A stretch of 64,000 nt of DNA. Origin: [Mycobacterium] zoologicum (GTDB lineage: Bacteria > Actinomycetota > Actinomycetes > Mycobacteriales > Mycobacteriaceae). This document shows positions 36,707 through 46,142 of this stretch, piece after piece. The stretch is from positions 1,642,147 to 1,706,146 of the forward strand of contig NZ_CP083985.1 of assembly GCF_020172665.1 (NCBI RefSeq). The letters run 5' to 3'. The position numbers and the translations under genes are program-made. Below the pieces are notes generated by a model that worked only from the letters and a program-made list of their open reading frames with translations, ran no database searches and was not told where the DNA came from. The first letter of the stretch is position 1. Every line of letters begins with the position of its first letter.

Positions 36707-37404
36707 GAGGCGTGCAGCCCGCATTCGGTCTTGGCCAGGCCCGCCCATCGTCCGCTGCGGGGGTCGGCACCGGCCGCCGGTTTGACGGTGCACGGCGCGC
36801 AGCCGATCGACGGATAGCCTTCGTCGATCAGCGGGTTGACCAGCACATTGTTCGCGGCGATGTAGGCGTTGAACTCCTCGTCGCTCCAAGCGGCGATGGG
36901 GTTGATCTTCACCAGTCCGAACTGATCGTCGAAGCTGATCAGCGGGGCATTGGCGCGCGTCGGCGCCTCCACCCGGCGCAGCCCGGTCACCCACGCCGAA
37001 TAGTTTTGCAGCGTCCGCGCCAGCGGCTCGACCTTGCGCATCCGGCAGCACGACGCCGGGTCGCGGGCGAACAGGTCCTTGCCGTGTGCGGCATCCTGCT
37101 CGGCCACCGTCAGCTTGGGGGTGACATTGATCAGCGAGATGTCGTACATCGCTTCGACGGCGTCGCGGGTGCCGATGGTCTCGGCGAAGTGATAACCGGT
37201 GTCCAGGAACAGCACCGGTACCCCCGGGCGCACCTTGGCCGCCAGATCCACCAGCACGGCGTCCTGCATATTGGAGGCCGTCACCCAGCTTCCCGGGAAG
37301 TTCTCGTCGGTCCAGCGCAACAACGCGGTGGCGTCGGCGCCGTCGAGCTCGGCTGCGCCGCGCGCCGCCAGCTCCCGCAACTGCTCTTCGCTCCGGTCCC
37401 TCAT
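36703..37404 (-). CDS. cysH: Adenylyl-sulfate (APS) reductase
   Basis: A protein of 233 residues that reduces activated sulfate to sulfite with thioredoxin. The PP-loop-type site is seen in VLFLDTGYHFAETIGTRDAV. The APS-type 4Fe-4S cysteines are present as CCRMRKVEPL and CAPC, and the catalytic Cys in the C-terminal TECGLHAS. The paired CC...CxxC marks APS rather than PAPS reductase. ATG 37404 overlaps the sirA stop by 4 bp; the frame continues 11 codons upstream within sirA. It is co-expressed with sirA. Confidence 0.95.
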   Translation of the reverse strand: MRDRSEEQLRELAARGAAELDGADATALLRWTDENFPGSWVTASNMQDAVLVDLAAKVRPGVPVLFLDTGYHFAETIGTRDAVEAMYDISLINVTPKLTVAEQDAAHGKDLFARDPASCCRMRKVEPLARTLQNYSAWVTGLRRVEAPTRANAPLISFDDQFGLVKINPIAAWSDEEFNAYIAANNVLVNPLIDEGYPSIGCAPCTVKPAAGADPRSGRWAGLAKTECGLHAS

Positions 37405-39080
37405 CGCAGGTCGTCCTCCTCGGCACGCACCGCCCACTGGGCGAAGCGCTCGCCGGCGTTGCGGCCCTTGATGAAGTTGCGCACCACCCGCTCGATGTAG
37501 TCGCCGAGCTCGTCGTTGATCACCTTGTGCTGGCGCAGCTTTCGGCCGAACCCGCTGTCCTCACCCAGGCTGCCGCCCAGGTGCACCTGGAAGCCCGGGA
37601 CCGAGTTGCCGTTGCCGTCGTCGATCATCTGGCCCTTGAACCCGATGTCGGCGACCTGGATTCGGGCGCATGAGTTCGGGCAGCCGTTGATGTTGACCGT
37701 CACCGGTACGTCCAGCAGCGCATTGAGGTCGTCGAGGCGCTTCTCGAGGTCGGGCACCAGGCTCTGGGCGCGCACCCGGGTCTCGACGAAGGACAGCTTG
37801 CAGAACTCCAGGCCGGTGCAGGCCATCAGGTTGCGCCGCCACGGCGACGGGTTGGCCGGCAGGCCCAGCGCGTCCAGTTCGCCGGTCAGCCAGTCCAGCT
37901 TCTCGTCGGGGACGTCGAGGATGATCAGTTTCTGATACGGGGTGAGCCGTGCCCGGTCCGAGCCCACCTGCTCCATCAGCTCAGCCACCTTGACCAGCGT
38001 GGTCCCGTTGACCCGACCGGAGATCGGGGCGACGCCGACGGCGTTGAGGCCGTTGCGGGTCTTCTGCACGCCGACGTGGTCGATGGTGGCGGTCGGCTTC
38101 TCCGGCGCCGGACCGTCGATGAGCTTGCGGCCCAGGAACTCGGTCTCGAGAACTTCCCTGAACTTCTCCGGCCCCCAGTCCTTGACCAGGAACTTCAGCC
38201 GGGCCTTGGACCGCAGCCGGCGGTAGCCGTAGTCGCGGAACAGCCGAGTGACGGCTTCCCAGACCTCCGGCACCTCATCGAGCGGCACCCAGGCACCCAG
38301 CCGCTGGGCCAGCATCGGGTTGGTCGACAACCCGCCGCCGACCCACAGGTCCAGGCCGGGGCCGTGCTCGGGATGCACCACGCCGATGAACGAGATGTCG
38401 TTGACCTCGTGGGCGACGTCCTGCAGCCCCGACACCGCGGTCTTGTACTTGCGCGGCAGGTTGGCGTAGTCGGGGTTGCCGATGTAGCGGCGGACGATCT
38501 CGTCGAGCGCGGGGGACGGGTCGAGCACCTCGTCGAGGGACTCACCGGCCAGCGGGGAGCCGAGCATGCCGCGCGGGCAGTCGCCGCAGGCCTCGGTGGT
38601 CTGCAGACCGACGGTCGCCAGCCGGTCCCAGATCTCCGGCACCTTCTCGATCTCGATCCAGTGGTATTGCAGGTTCTGCCGGTCGGTGATGTCGGCGGTG
38701 CCGCGGGCGTAGTCCAGGGAGATCTGGCCCAGCAGGCGCACCGCCTCGGCCGAGAGCGCTTTGCCGTCGCAGCGCACCCGCATCATGAAGTACTTGGCCT
38801 CCAGCAGGTCGGCGTTCTCGTCGCCGGTGAAGGTGCCGTCGTAGCCCTGTTCGCGCTGGGTGTAGAGGCCCATCCAGCGGAACCGGCCGCGCAGGTCGTC
38901 CTTGGTGATGGCGTCGAAGCCCTGCTTGGAGTAGACGTCGAGGATCCGGGCCCGCACGTTCAGCGCGGGGTCCTCCAGCTTGAACTGCTCGTTGGGGTTC
39001 TGTGGCTCGGTCTCACCGAGCGCCCACTGGGCCTCGCTGCGCTTGGCCCTGCTCGGCGGGGCACTGGGGGTGGCGGTCAT
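37401..39080 (-). CDS. sirA: Ferredoxin-dependent sulfite reductase
   Basis: A protein of 559 residues with two ferredoxin-reductase-like repeats and sirohaem/4Fe-4S motifs ACTGLEFCKLSF and NINGCPNSCARIQ. The Tyr-Cys pair that is covalently linked beside the sirohaem in the M. tuberculosis enzyme (Y69, C161 from memory) corresponds here to Y73 (GLYTQREQG) and C165 (EACGDCPRG), with the same 92-residue spacing. That supports sulfite over nitrite as substrate, though the gene is often called nirA. ATG 39080 has AAGGAG 5 nt upstream, buried in a hairpin. First gene of sirA-cysH-chelatase. Confidence 0.95.
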   Translation of the reverse strand: MTATPSAPPSRAKRSEAQWALGETEPQNPNEQFKLEDPALNVRARILDVYSKQGFDAITKDDLRGRFRWMGLYTQREQGYDGTFTGDENADLLEAKYFMMRVRCDGKALSAEAVRLLGQISLDYARGTADITDRQNLQYHWIEIEKVPEIWDRLATVGLQTTEACGDCPRGMLGSPLAGESLDEVLDPSPALDEIVRRYIGNPDYANLPRKYKTAVSGLQDVAHEVNDISFIGVVHPEHGPGLDLWVGGGLSTNPMLAQRLGAWVPLDEVPEVWEAVTRLFRDYGYRRLRSKARLKFLVKDWGPEKFREVLETEFLGRKLIDGPAPEKPTATIDHVGVQKTRNGLNAVGVAPISGRVNGTTLVKVAELMEQVGSDRARLTPYQKLIILDVPDEKLDWLTGELDALGLPANPSPWRRNLMACTGLEFCKLSFVETRVRAQSLVPDLEKRLDDLNALLDVPVTVNINGCPNSCARIQVADIGFKGQMIDDGNGNSVPGFQVHLGGSLGEDSGFGRKLRQHKVINDELGDYIERVVRNFIKGRNAGERFAQWAVRAEEDDLR

Positions 39081-39085
39081 GGGTT

Positions 39086-39101
39086 CTCCTTTGGAAAGGA
39101 G
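39086..39101 (-). promoter_or_regulatory. Hairpin sequestering the sirA ribosome-binding site
   Basis: On the mRNA, CTCCTT, the loop TCCA and AAGGAG form a perfect 6-bp stem whose 3' arm is the Shine-Dalgarno of sirA, 5 nt from its ATG. In its folded state it should block initiation, so translation may depend on events at the upstream leader peptide. Confidence 0.6.
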
Positions 39102-39184
39102 CCGGCGGGATTGAGCGCGGACTGTCTCCGACAGCGCAGATCCTCACAGCCAGCTGGAAAAAACAGGTGGGCGGTTCTACGGCA

Positions 39185-39280
39185 TCAAGGCAGACAGCGA
39201 CAGCTGCATACCCGCTTGAAATCGACATGCCGACGAGCCACGAGGGCAACCCCAGACGAGGTGCAGTGGGCGGCGGTCAT
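39185..39280 (-). CDS. Cys-rich RRHVD-type leader peptide upstream of sirA (31 aa)
   Basis: A 31-codon frame ending LVARRHVDFKRVCSCRCLP-stop. RRHVD[LF]xR is the hallmark of the short leader peptides that precede sulfur-assimilation genes in actinobacteria. CSCRC places three Cys codons just before the stop, where low cysteinyl-tRNA would stall a ribosome. It is predicted to be leaderless (-10 hexamer 7 nt upstream). It lies 104 nt upstream of sirA, whose ribosome site is in a hairpin. Stalling or termination here probably sets expression of sirA-cysH-chelatase. The peptide class is known; the mechanism here is inference. Confidence 0.8.
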   Translation of the reverse strand: MTAAHCTSSGVALVARRHVDFKRVCSCRCLP

Positions 39281-39287
39281 AGCGGCG

Positions 39288-39296
39288 ATTATGCCA
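39288..39296 (-). promoter_or_regulatory. Extended -10 promoter for the sirA leader
   Basis: Read on the minus strand, TGG followed by CATAAT (5 of 6 to TATAAT) is an extended -10. It ends 7 nt before the leader ATG, the same spacing as at the subI leader. Confidence 0.6.
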
Positions 39297-39410
39297 TGGA
39301 TGCCGAAAATCTTCCTTACCGGCGCAGATTTGTGATCAGCGTGAGCAAAACTCATCTCCGGGGCCCGGCCGCTCGGCGGTCGGGGAGAACGGAAGGTGGG
39401 TGGGGAAAGT

Positions 39411-39953
39411 ATGAGTGTGGTCGACTACGGGTGGGACCCGATTTGGGAGCCGCCGCCGGCTCCCGCGCCCCCGCCGCGCGCCAACGGACGTGCTCTGCTG
39501 CGGCGTTGGCTGGCGATCGCGACGCTGGTGGCCATCACCGGCTGCGGCGGCTGGCTGGCCGTCGAGCACTATGCGTCGCACCTGGCCGGCACCGAAGCAC
39601 TCGAGGCCGCCGAGACGTATGCGTTGGCACTGACCAACATTGATGCCGACGACATCGATCGCGGATTTGCGCAGATCGCCGACGGCTCTACCGGGGAGTT
39701 CAAGGCGATGCACACGCGCTCCGGGGCCACCCTCCGTCGCACGCTGATCGACAACGGGGCGACCGCGCGCGGCTATGTCGCCGAAGGCGTGGTCAAGTCC
39801 GCCGATCGCAGTCACGCGGTGGTGGTGCTGCTGGTCAACCAGTCGGTACGCAACGCCGACAACCCCGAACCGGTGCTCGACCGCAGCCGGATCCGGATGA
39901 CGATGGACAAGGTGGACGGCCGTTGGCTGGCCAGCAGGGTGGAGTTGGTATGA
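39411..39953 (+). CDS. Single-pass membrane protein, Mce-associated-like
   Basis: A protein of 180 residues. A Pro-rich cytoplasmic N-terminus ([16 protein letters not shown]) precedes one helix ([19 protein letters not shown]). The exported domain resembles the Mce-associated/Rv2390c type, with [37 protein letters not shown] and [16 protein letters not shown] 39411 has GGGGAAAG directly upstream. The stop overlaps the Rpf gene start (ATGA), so the two are one operon and this protein may anchor or regulate the Rpf enzyme. Function unproven. Confidence 0.75.
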   Translation: MSVVDYGWDPIWEPPPAPAPPPRANGRALLRRWLAIATLVAITGCGGWLAVEHYASHLAGTEALEAAETYALALTNIDADDIDRGFAQIADGSTGEFKAMHTRSGATLRRTLIDNGATARGYVAEGVVKSADRSHAVVVLLVNQSVRNADNPEPVLDRSRIRMTMDKVDGRWLASRVELV

Positions 39954-40354
39954 GCAAATTCACAATCCCGGCGGCCGGCGTGCTGCTGATCGCCGCCGGG
40001 CTGACCGGAGCGGCCCACGCCGACCCGATCAACTGGGACGCCATCGCCAAGTGTGAATCCGGTGGCAACTGGTCGGCCGACACCGGCAACGGTGATTACG
40101 GCGGTCTGCAGATCAGCCCCGCGGCCTGGGATGCCAACGGGGGAGTGGGGTTGCCCTCGCAAGCCAGTCAGACACAGCAGATCGCCGTCGCCAAGCGGAT
40201 CATGGCCAGCCAGGGCCCCGGAGCCTGGCCCACGTGTGCATCCCGCGGCGCGGCAGCCACCAGCGGTGACGGTTCGGCCCCGGTCGGATCGCTGACGCAC
40301 TATCTGACGGCGCTGCTCGACGAGGCCGACGGGTCCGGCGCTGCGCCCTACTGA
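39950..40354 (+). CDS. Resuscitation-promoting factor-like secreted muralytic protein (RpfD-like)
   Basis: A protein of 134 residues. The Sec signal peptide ([21 protein letters not shown]) is cut near residue 24. The compact Rpf domain starts [15 protein letters not shown] with catalytic Glu36, has [18 protein letters not shown] and the disulfide partner of C35 at C96 (WPTCASRG). Rpf domains cleave peptidoglycan and help dormant cells regrow. There is no LysM or other targeting domain, so it is one of the short forms, like rpfD, which sits at this locus in M. tuberculosis. Confidence 0.9.
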   Translation: MSKFTIPAAGVLLIAAGLTGAAHADPINWDAIAKCESGGNWSADTGNGDYGGLQISPAAWDANGGVGLPSQASQTQQIAVAKRIMASQGPGAWPTCASRGAAATSGDGSAPVGSLTHYLTALLDEADGSGAAPY

Positions 40355-40402
40355 GTTTCGCCGGTCAACGCCGTCCCTCGTCGCGTGGGATGATCTGGCC
40401 CT

Positions 40403-41590
40403 ATGACGCTCACCCCCACCGCGGTGGCATTGCCGGCTGAACCGCCGGGTTCACGCGAACAGCGGGGCCCGTTCGGGGTGTACGTGCACGTGCCGTTCTG
40501 TTTCGCCAGGTGTGGGTACTGCGACTTCAACACCTACACCCCGGCGGAGCTGGGTGGCGCCAACCCCGATGAGTGGGTGGCGGCGCTGGCCCGCGAGCTG
40601 GAGCTGGCTGCCGCCCGACTGGGTGCCCCGCGGGCCGACACCGTTTTCGTCGGCGGCGGCACTCCGTCGCTGCTCGGTGCCGCACGACTGGTGCAGGTGC
40701 TCGACCTGGTCCGCGAGTCCTTCGGGCTGGCCGACGACGCCGAGGTCACCACCGAGGCCAATCCGGAGTCGACGTCGCCGGCGTTCTTCGATGCCATCCG
40801 CGCGGCCGGCTACACCCGGGTGTCGCTGGGCATGCAGTCGGTGTCGCCGCGGGTGCTGGCCACCCTGGACCGGATCCACTCGCCGGGCCGCCCGGTGGCC
40901 GCCGCCCGAGAAGCGCTCGCCGCCGGCTTCGAGCACCTCAACATCGACCTGATCTACGGCACCCCCGGAGAGACCGACGACGACCTGCTGCGTTCGGTCC
41001 AGGCCGCGCTGGAAGCCGGCGTCGACCACGTCTCGGCCTACAGCCTGATCGTGGAGGACGGCACCGCGCTGGCCCGGCGGGTGCGCAGCGGGGAACTGCC
41101 CACTCCCGACAACGACGTGCTCGCGCAGCGCTACGAGCTGGTCGACGCCACCCTGCGGGCCGCGGGTATGGACTGGTACGAGGTGTCCAACTGGAGCCGG
41201 CCGGGCGCCGCCTGCCGGCACAACCTGGGCTACTGGGGCGGTGGCCGGTGGTGGGGTGCGGGGCCCGGGGCGCACAGCTACGACGGCGCGTTGCGCTATT
41301 GGAATGTCAAGCACCCCAACGCCTACGCAAAGCTGCTGGGCGAGGCGACGCTGCCGGTGGCCGGTTTCGAGGAACTCTCGGCGGCCGACCGGCACACCGA
41401 GGCGGTCATGCTGCGGCTACGAACCCGTGACGGGCTGGAGCTGGCGGTACTGGATCCGGCCGAGCAGGAGCGCGCCGCGGTGGCCGTCGGCGACGGTCTG
41501 TTGAGCTCCGACGGTCAGCGCCTGGTGCTGACCGACCGCGGTCGGCTCCTGGCGGACGCGGTGGTGCGGTCGTTGCTGGTCAGCCGCTGA
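40403..41590 (+). CDS. hemW: Radical SAM haem chaperone HemW (HemN-like)
   Basis: A protein of 395 residues. The radical-SAM cluster motif FCFARCGYCDFNTYT (C33, C37, C40) is followed by VFVGGGTPSLLG, TEANPEST, RVSLGMQSVSPRVL and YGTPGETDDDLL. It lacks the N-terminal extension of true HemN and, like HemW, probably transfers haem rather than oxidising coproporphyrinogen. It overlaps the stop of the convergent secreted peptide gene by 11 bp. Often annotated hemN in mycobacteria. Confidence 0.9.
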   Translation: MTLTPTAVALPAEPPGSREQRGPFGVYVHVPFCFARCGYCDFNTYTPAELGGANPDEWVAALARELELAAARLGAPRADTVFVGGGTPSLLGAARLVQVLDLVRESFGLADDAEVTTEANPESTSPAFFDAIRAAGYTRVSLGMQSVSPRVLATLDRIHSPGRPVAAAREALAAGFEHLNIDLIYGTPGETDDDLLRSVQAALEAGVDHVSAYSLIVEDGTALARRVRSGELPTPDNDVLAQRYELVDATLRAAGMDWYEVSNWSRPGAACRHNLGYWGGGRWWGAGPGAHSYDGALRYWNVKHPNAYAKLLGEATLPVAGFEELSAADRHTEAVMLRLRTRDGLELAVLDPAEQERAAVAVGDGLLSSDGQRLVLTDRGRLLADAVVRSLLVSR

Positions 41591-41882
41591 ACCAACCGCG
41601 GCCGCTGTCCCAGCTGCCGCAGATGCCGTTGAAGCAGCCGTGGCCAAAACCGCCCTGGCCGGGGATGAATCCGCCGCAACCCTGCCAATTGGCGTCATGG
41701 CCACAGCCCCTGCCACCACCGTTGCCGTCGGGGCCGCCGGTCCCGTGCGGCTGGGCGACGACGGTGGTACCCGCCGTGTCCGCCGGCGCTGCCGTCAGCA
41801 TCAGGCCGGTCGGGGCGACAGCGATCGCTGCCGCGGCACCGGCTACGAACATCGATCCAACGAGATTCCGAATACTTAGCAT
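41580..41882 (-). CDS. Gly/Cys-rich secreted peptide
   Basis: A protein of 100 residues. A signal peptide (VGSMFVAGAAAAIAVAPTGL) precedes a Thr/Ala linker and a tail rich in Gly, Trp, Phe and Cys (GNGGGRGCGHDANWQGCGGF, then GHGCFNGICGSWDSGRGW). Four Cys suggest disulfides or metal binding, with His-Asp-Cys clusters. ATG 41882 has GGAG only 2 nt upstream, so it may be leaderless or use a non-standard site; the frame stays open far upstream without signal character. I do not recognise the family. Its 3' end overlaps hemW. Confidence 0.6.
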   Translation of the reverse strand: MLSIRNLVGSMFVAGAAAAIAVAPTGLMLTAAPADTAGTTVVAQPHGTGGPDGNGGGRGCGHDANWQGCGGFIPGQGGFGHGCFNGICGSWDSGRGWFSG

Positions 41883-42311
41883 GTCTCCATAGTCCGCGTG
41901 GATGCCGTCGTTGCCAACCGTTGTGTGCGTACCGATACCGGATCGTGAACGGCCGTAACACATCACGCTGATCCCGGCGCAGCGACCGGCGTCACAGTGC
42001 GCTTGTATACCGCAACTGCGGATACCGTTGTTTCGGCATTCTCGCTGACAACGTATTGACAGCAAAGCCGTCAGCGCATTCACAGTTTGAGCTACCGGAC
42101 GCCCGGAGGCATCTCGTAGGAGGTCCAAAACGACTTGAAAATAACAACATTCAACGGAGTAACAGTCGAATGTCCGGGCTTCAGCATGGGCGAACGTGGC
42201 CGGACAGCAATATCGCGATCCGGTATTTGATGAAGTCAGCAGATGCGGTTAGGCTGCGACATCAGATCCGCAAACGCGGAATAGGTGTGAGCTGGATGGA
42301 GGATCGGCGGG
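41883..42311. other. Divergent intergenic region, unusually AT-rich in places
   Basis: This is 429 bp between the secreted peptide and the DUF2231-Rieske gene. Bases of about 42120-42165 are AT-rich (AAAATAACAACATTCAACGG). A small frame at 42170-42367 has GGAG 10 nt before its ATG but overlaps the next gene out of frame. A GGTTAGGCT at about 42248-42256 resembles half an iron box (11 of 19 overall). No promoter stands out clearly. Confidence 0.3.
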
Positions 42312-43325
42312 ATGGCAGTACAACGGGCGCGACGTGCCGCGCATGGACTCGGCGGCCGGGTGCTTGACCTCCTCGGTCGGCAAGAGTGGATAGATCGGCC
42401 GAGCTACCGGCTGGAAAACGTGCTGAGCTTCGTGTTCAACGCATTCGGTGGGGCGCGCAACAAGGTCACCAACTTCTTGAACGGGGTCTGGCTCGGCCAC
42501 CCGGTGCATCCGCCGCTGGCGTCGCTGACCACCGGTGCGATCGGGACCACGGTGGCGCTGGACGCGCTGAGCCTGTTGCCGGGCAAGTCGTCGAGCGAGG
42601 TGCTCGACGCCTCGCGATTCGCCGAGCACGCGCTGGGGCTGGGGATTCTGGGCAACTTCGCCTCCGCGGCCACCGGGGTCACCGATTGGCAGCACACCCA
42701 TGAGAAGGACCGGCGGATCGGCGCGGTCCACGGTGTGCTGAACCTGATCGCAACCGGCCTCTACATCCAGTCCTGGCGGGACCGGCGCAAAGGACGGCAC
42801 CTGCGGGGCATCGTGACCAGTGCGGTGGGCTACGGCATCACCTCCGCCAGCGGCTTCCTGGGCGGCGCGCTGGTGTTCGGGTCCGGCATCGGAATGGATC
42901 AGTCCGGTGAGCGGCTGCGCATCGACGAATGGACGCCGGTGCTTCCCGAGGCGGAGCTGCCCGCCGATCGCAAGCTCAAGCGGGTCGACGTCGACGGCGT
43001 CGGTGTGGTGGTGTGCCGCGACGGCGACGAGGTATCGGCGTTCGCCGGAATGTGCCCGCACCTGGCCGCTCCGATGGAGGACGGCTGGGTGGACCGCGGC
43101 AAGGTCGTCTGCCCGTGGCACGGTTCGCAGTTCGACGTGCAGACCGGTGAGGTGGTGCGCGGACCGGCCGCCTCCCCGTTGCCGTGCTACCAAGCTCGAC
43201 TGCGCAACGGAATGGTCGAGCTGCGAGACGGCGCCCCGACCCCGCTCGGTGTGGGCCGGGAGAAGTACCTGGACTCGAAATCCCTGGAATGCGTTGAAAC
43301 CTCCGAGCAGGAAGAGATCGCCTGA
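42312..43325 (+). CDS. DUF2231 membrane protein fused to Rieske [2Fe-2S] domain
   Basis: A protein of 337 residues. The N-terminal about 200 residues are a DUF2231 membrane domain (FLNGVWLGHPVHPPLASLTT, then helices). The C-terminal about 105 residues are a Rieske ferredoxin with both ligand pairs, CPHLAAPM and CPWHGSQFD. This fusion suggests membrane-linked electron transfer. It is coupled to the next gene, a hemerythrin (TGATG). GGAGG lies 9 nt before the ATG. The electron partners are unknown; related mycobacterial genes are often part of the general stress response. Confidence 0.87.
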   Translation: MAVQRARRAAHGLGGRVLDLLGRQEWIDRPSYRLENVLSFVFNAFGGARNKVTNFLNGVWLGHPVHPPLASLTTGAIGTTVALDALSLLPGKSSSEVLDASRFAEHALGLGILGNFASAATGVTDWQHTHEKDRRIGAVHGVLNLIATGLYIQSWRDRRKGRHLRGIVTSAVGYGITSASGFLGGALVFGSGIGMDQSGERLRIDEWTPVLPEAELPADRKLKRVDVDGVGVVVCRDGDEVSAFAGMCPHLAAPMEDGWVDRGKVVCPWHGSQFDVQTGEVVRGPAASPLPCYQARLRNGMVELRDGAPTPLGVGREKYLDSKSLECVETSEQEEIA

Positions 43326-43813
43326 TGACTGATGCCTACACGGTCTTGCGGGACCACCACAACGTGTTGCGAGGTCTGGGCGGCCGGTTCAAGGCCGCGC
43401 CGGTCGGTTCGGCCGAGCGGGAGGAGATCCTCGATGAACTGCTGCGCGAGTTCACCATCCACATGAAGATCGAGGACGACATCTACTACCCCGCGCTGGC
43501 GGCGGCCAGCAGGCTGATTGCGATCGCCCACGCCGAGCATCGGCAGATCTACGACCAGCTGGCGGTGGCGTTGCGGACACCGGTCGACTCACCGCGGCAC
43601 GTCGACGAGTGGAATTCGTTCCTCACCGTGCTGGAGGCGCATGCCGACGAGGAGGAGCGCGATCTGGTGCCGCCGCCGGCGCCGGTCGACCTGAGCGACT
43701 CGGAGCTGGAAGACCTGGGCATCCGGATGGCCACGGAGATGCAGCGCCAGCGGGATTCCAAGTTCGAGCAGTTCCACGTACGGGCACGGGCGAAGCTGCT
43801 GAAGGCGTTATAG
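43325..43813 (+). CDS. Hemerythrin-like (HHE) diiron protein
   Basis: A protein of 162 residues with the HHE cation-binding arrangement: LRDHHNVLRGLG, EFTIHMKIEDDIYYPAL, AHAEHRQIYDQL and LEAHADEEERDLVP supply the His/Glu ligands of a diiron site. It probably binds O2 or NO or stores iron. Its start overlaps the stop of the Rieske fusion, so the two diiron/Fe-S proteins act together. It is the last gene before the iron-regulated mbtI. Confidence 0.9.
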   Translation: MTDAYTVLRDHHNVLRGLGGRFKAAPVGSAEREEILDELLREFTIHMKIEDDIYYPALAAASRLIAIAHAEHRQIYDQLAVALRTPVDSPRHVDEWNSFLTVLEAHADEEERDLVPPPAPVDLSDSELEDLGIRMATEMQRQRDSKFEQFHVRARAKLLKAL

Positions 43814-43845
43814 CCGCGTTCGCGGACCGGAGCGGGCACTTCTAA

Positions 43846-45214
<1,369 letters not shown>

Positions 45215-45242
45215 GCCCTACCGCCTCGTCGTCTCCGAAGCG

Positions 45243-46142
45243 TCAGCGCAGCAGTGAGTCGGCGAGCAGGCCCGAGACCATCGACTCGATGGTGGACTCG
45301 ATCGAGGACGCCAGAGTGGCGGTGACGGATGCCACGGCCTGGGTGCGGAGCCGTACCAGCATGCCTATCAGCTCCGCGATCTCGGTGTCGGCCGGCAACG
45401 GCGCCCCGGGCTGAATCCTGGTCAGGACGTGTTCGGCGCCGGCCCGCACCAACATCTGGCTGATCGCGTCGATATGCGGCAGCGACTGCTCGTAGAGGTC
45501 GATGAGCTTGTCGACGGCGATGCCGTAACCGCGGACCTCGTTGAACGCCTCGATCAGCTTGGGCCGGGTGATGGTGGCCAGAGATTCGTCACCACCGTCG
45601 ACGCGGATCACTCCGAGCGCCACCAGTCGCCCAAACGCCTGCGGGTCGCCGATCCGGCGTTCGGCTTCCACACGTGACACGGTCTCGGGCCGCTCGGTGG
45701 TCCAACTGCCGGCGATCGCGCTCTCCAGGCCCAGGATGTCGCCCAGGTCCTTGCCCTGTTCCCAGGCGCCGATCATCTCTTTGACGTGCGCGATCGTGTA
45801 GCCGCGGTCGAGCATCGAGGTGATGAGCCGCAGCCGGGTCAGGTGGGTGTCGTTGAACAGTGCGATCCGTCCGACCCGCCGCGGTGGCGGCAGCAGGTCC
45901 CGATCCCGGTAAACCCGCACGTTGCGGGTGGTGCTGCCGGCCAGCCGGGCCAGGTCGTCGATCCGATACTCCCGCGATGCCGTGTTGCCCCCCGGGTGGT
46001 GCACCACGATCTCGAACAGCTGGGTCACCGCGGCCTCGATGACCTCGCGGGACTCGCGCCGCACCCGGCGAGGCACCCGGCGCAGGTTCGCCAGCACGCC
46101 GGCGATGGAGTCCGGCCGGGGAGGACGATCCGGTGTGCTCAT
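45243..46142 (-). CDS. MerR-family transcriptional regulator
   Basis: A protein of 299 residues. A MerR-type winged helix at about 60-130 (YRIDDLARLAGSTTRNVRVY, then RDLLPPPRRVGRIALFNDTH) is followed by a long C-terminal region with no Cys metal cluster, suggesting an organic effector. Its ATG overlaps the stop of the Baeyer-Villiger enzyme (ATGA), so it is the last gene of the minus-strand operon it most likely controls; a MerR-style dyad lies in the operon promoter. The effector is unknown. Confidence 0.85.
   Translation of the reverse strand: MSTPDRPPRPDSIAGVLANLRRVPRRVRRESREVIEAAVTQLFEIVVHHPGGNTASREYRIDDLARLAGSTTRNVRVYRDRDLLPPPRRVGRIALFNDTHLTRLRLITSMLDRGYTIAHVKEMIGAWEQGKDLGDILGLESAIAGSWTTERPETVSRVEAERRIGDPQAFGRLVALGVIRVDGGDESLATITRPKLIEAFNEVRGYGIAVDKLIDLYEQSLPHIDAISQMLVRAGAEHVLTRIQPGAPLPADTEIAELIGMLVRLRTQAVASVTATLASSIESTIESMVSGLLADSLLR

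Noticed and set aside
42245..42263. Iron-box-like GGTTAGGCT before the DUF2231-Rieske gene
   Set aside because: Only 11 of 19 matches and a single half-site; close to what chance gives.
42170..42367. Possible 65-residue protein upstream of the DUF2231-Rieske gene
   Set aside because: Arg-rich, overlaps the next gene out of frame and has weak ribosome-site spacing; no recognisable features.
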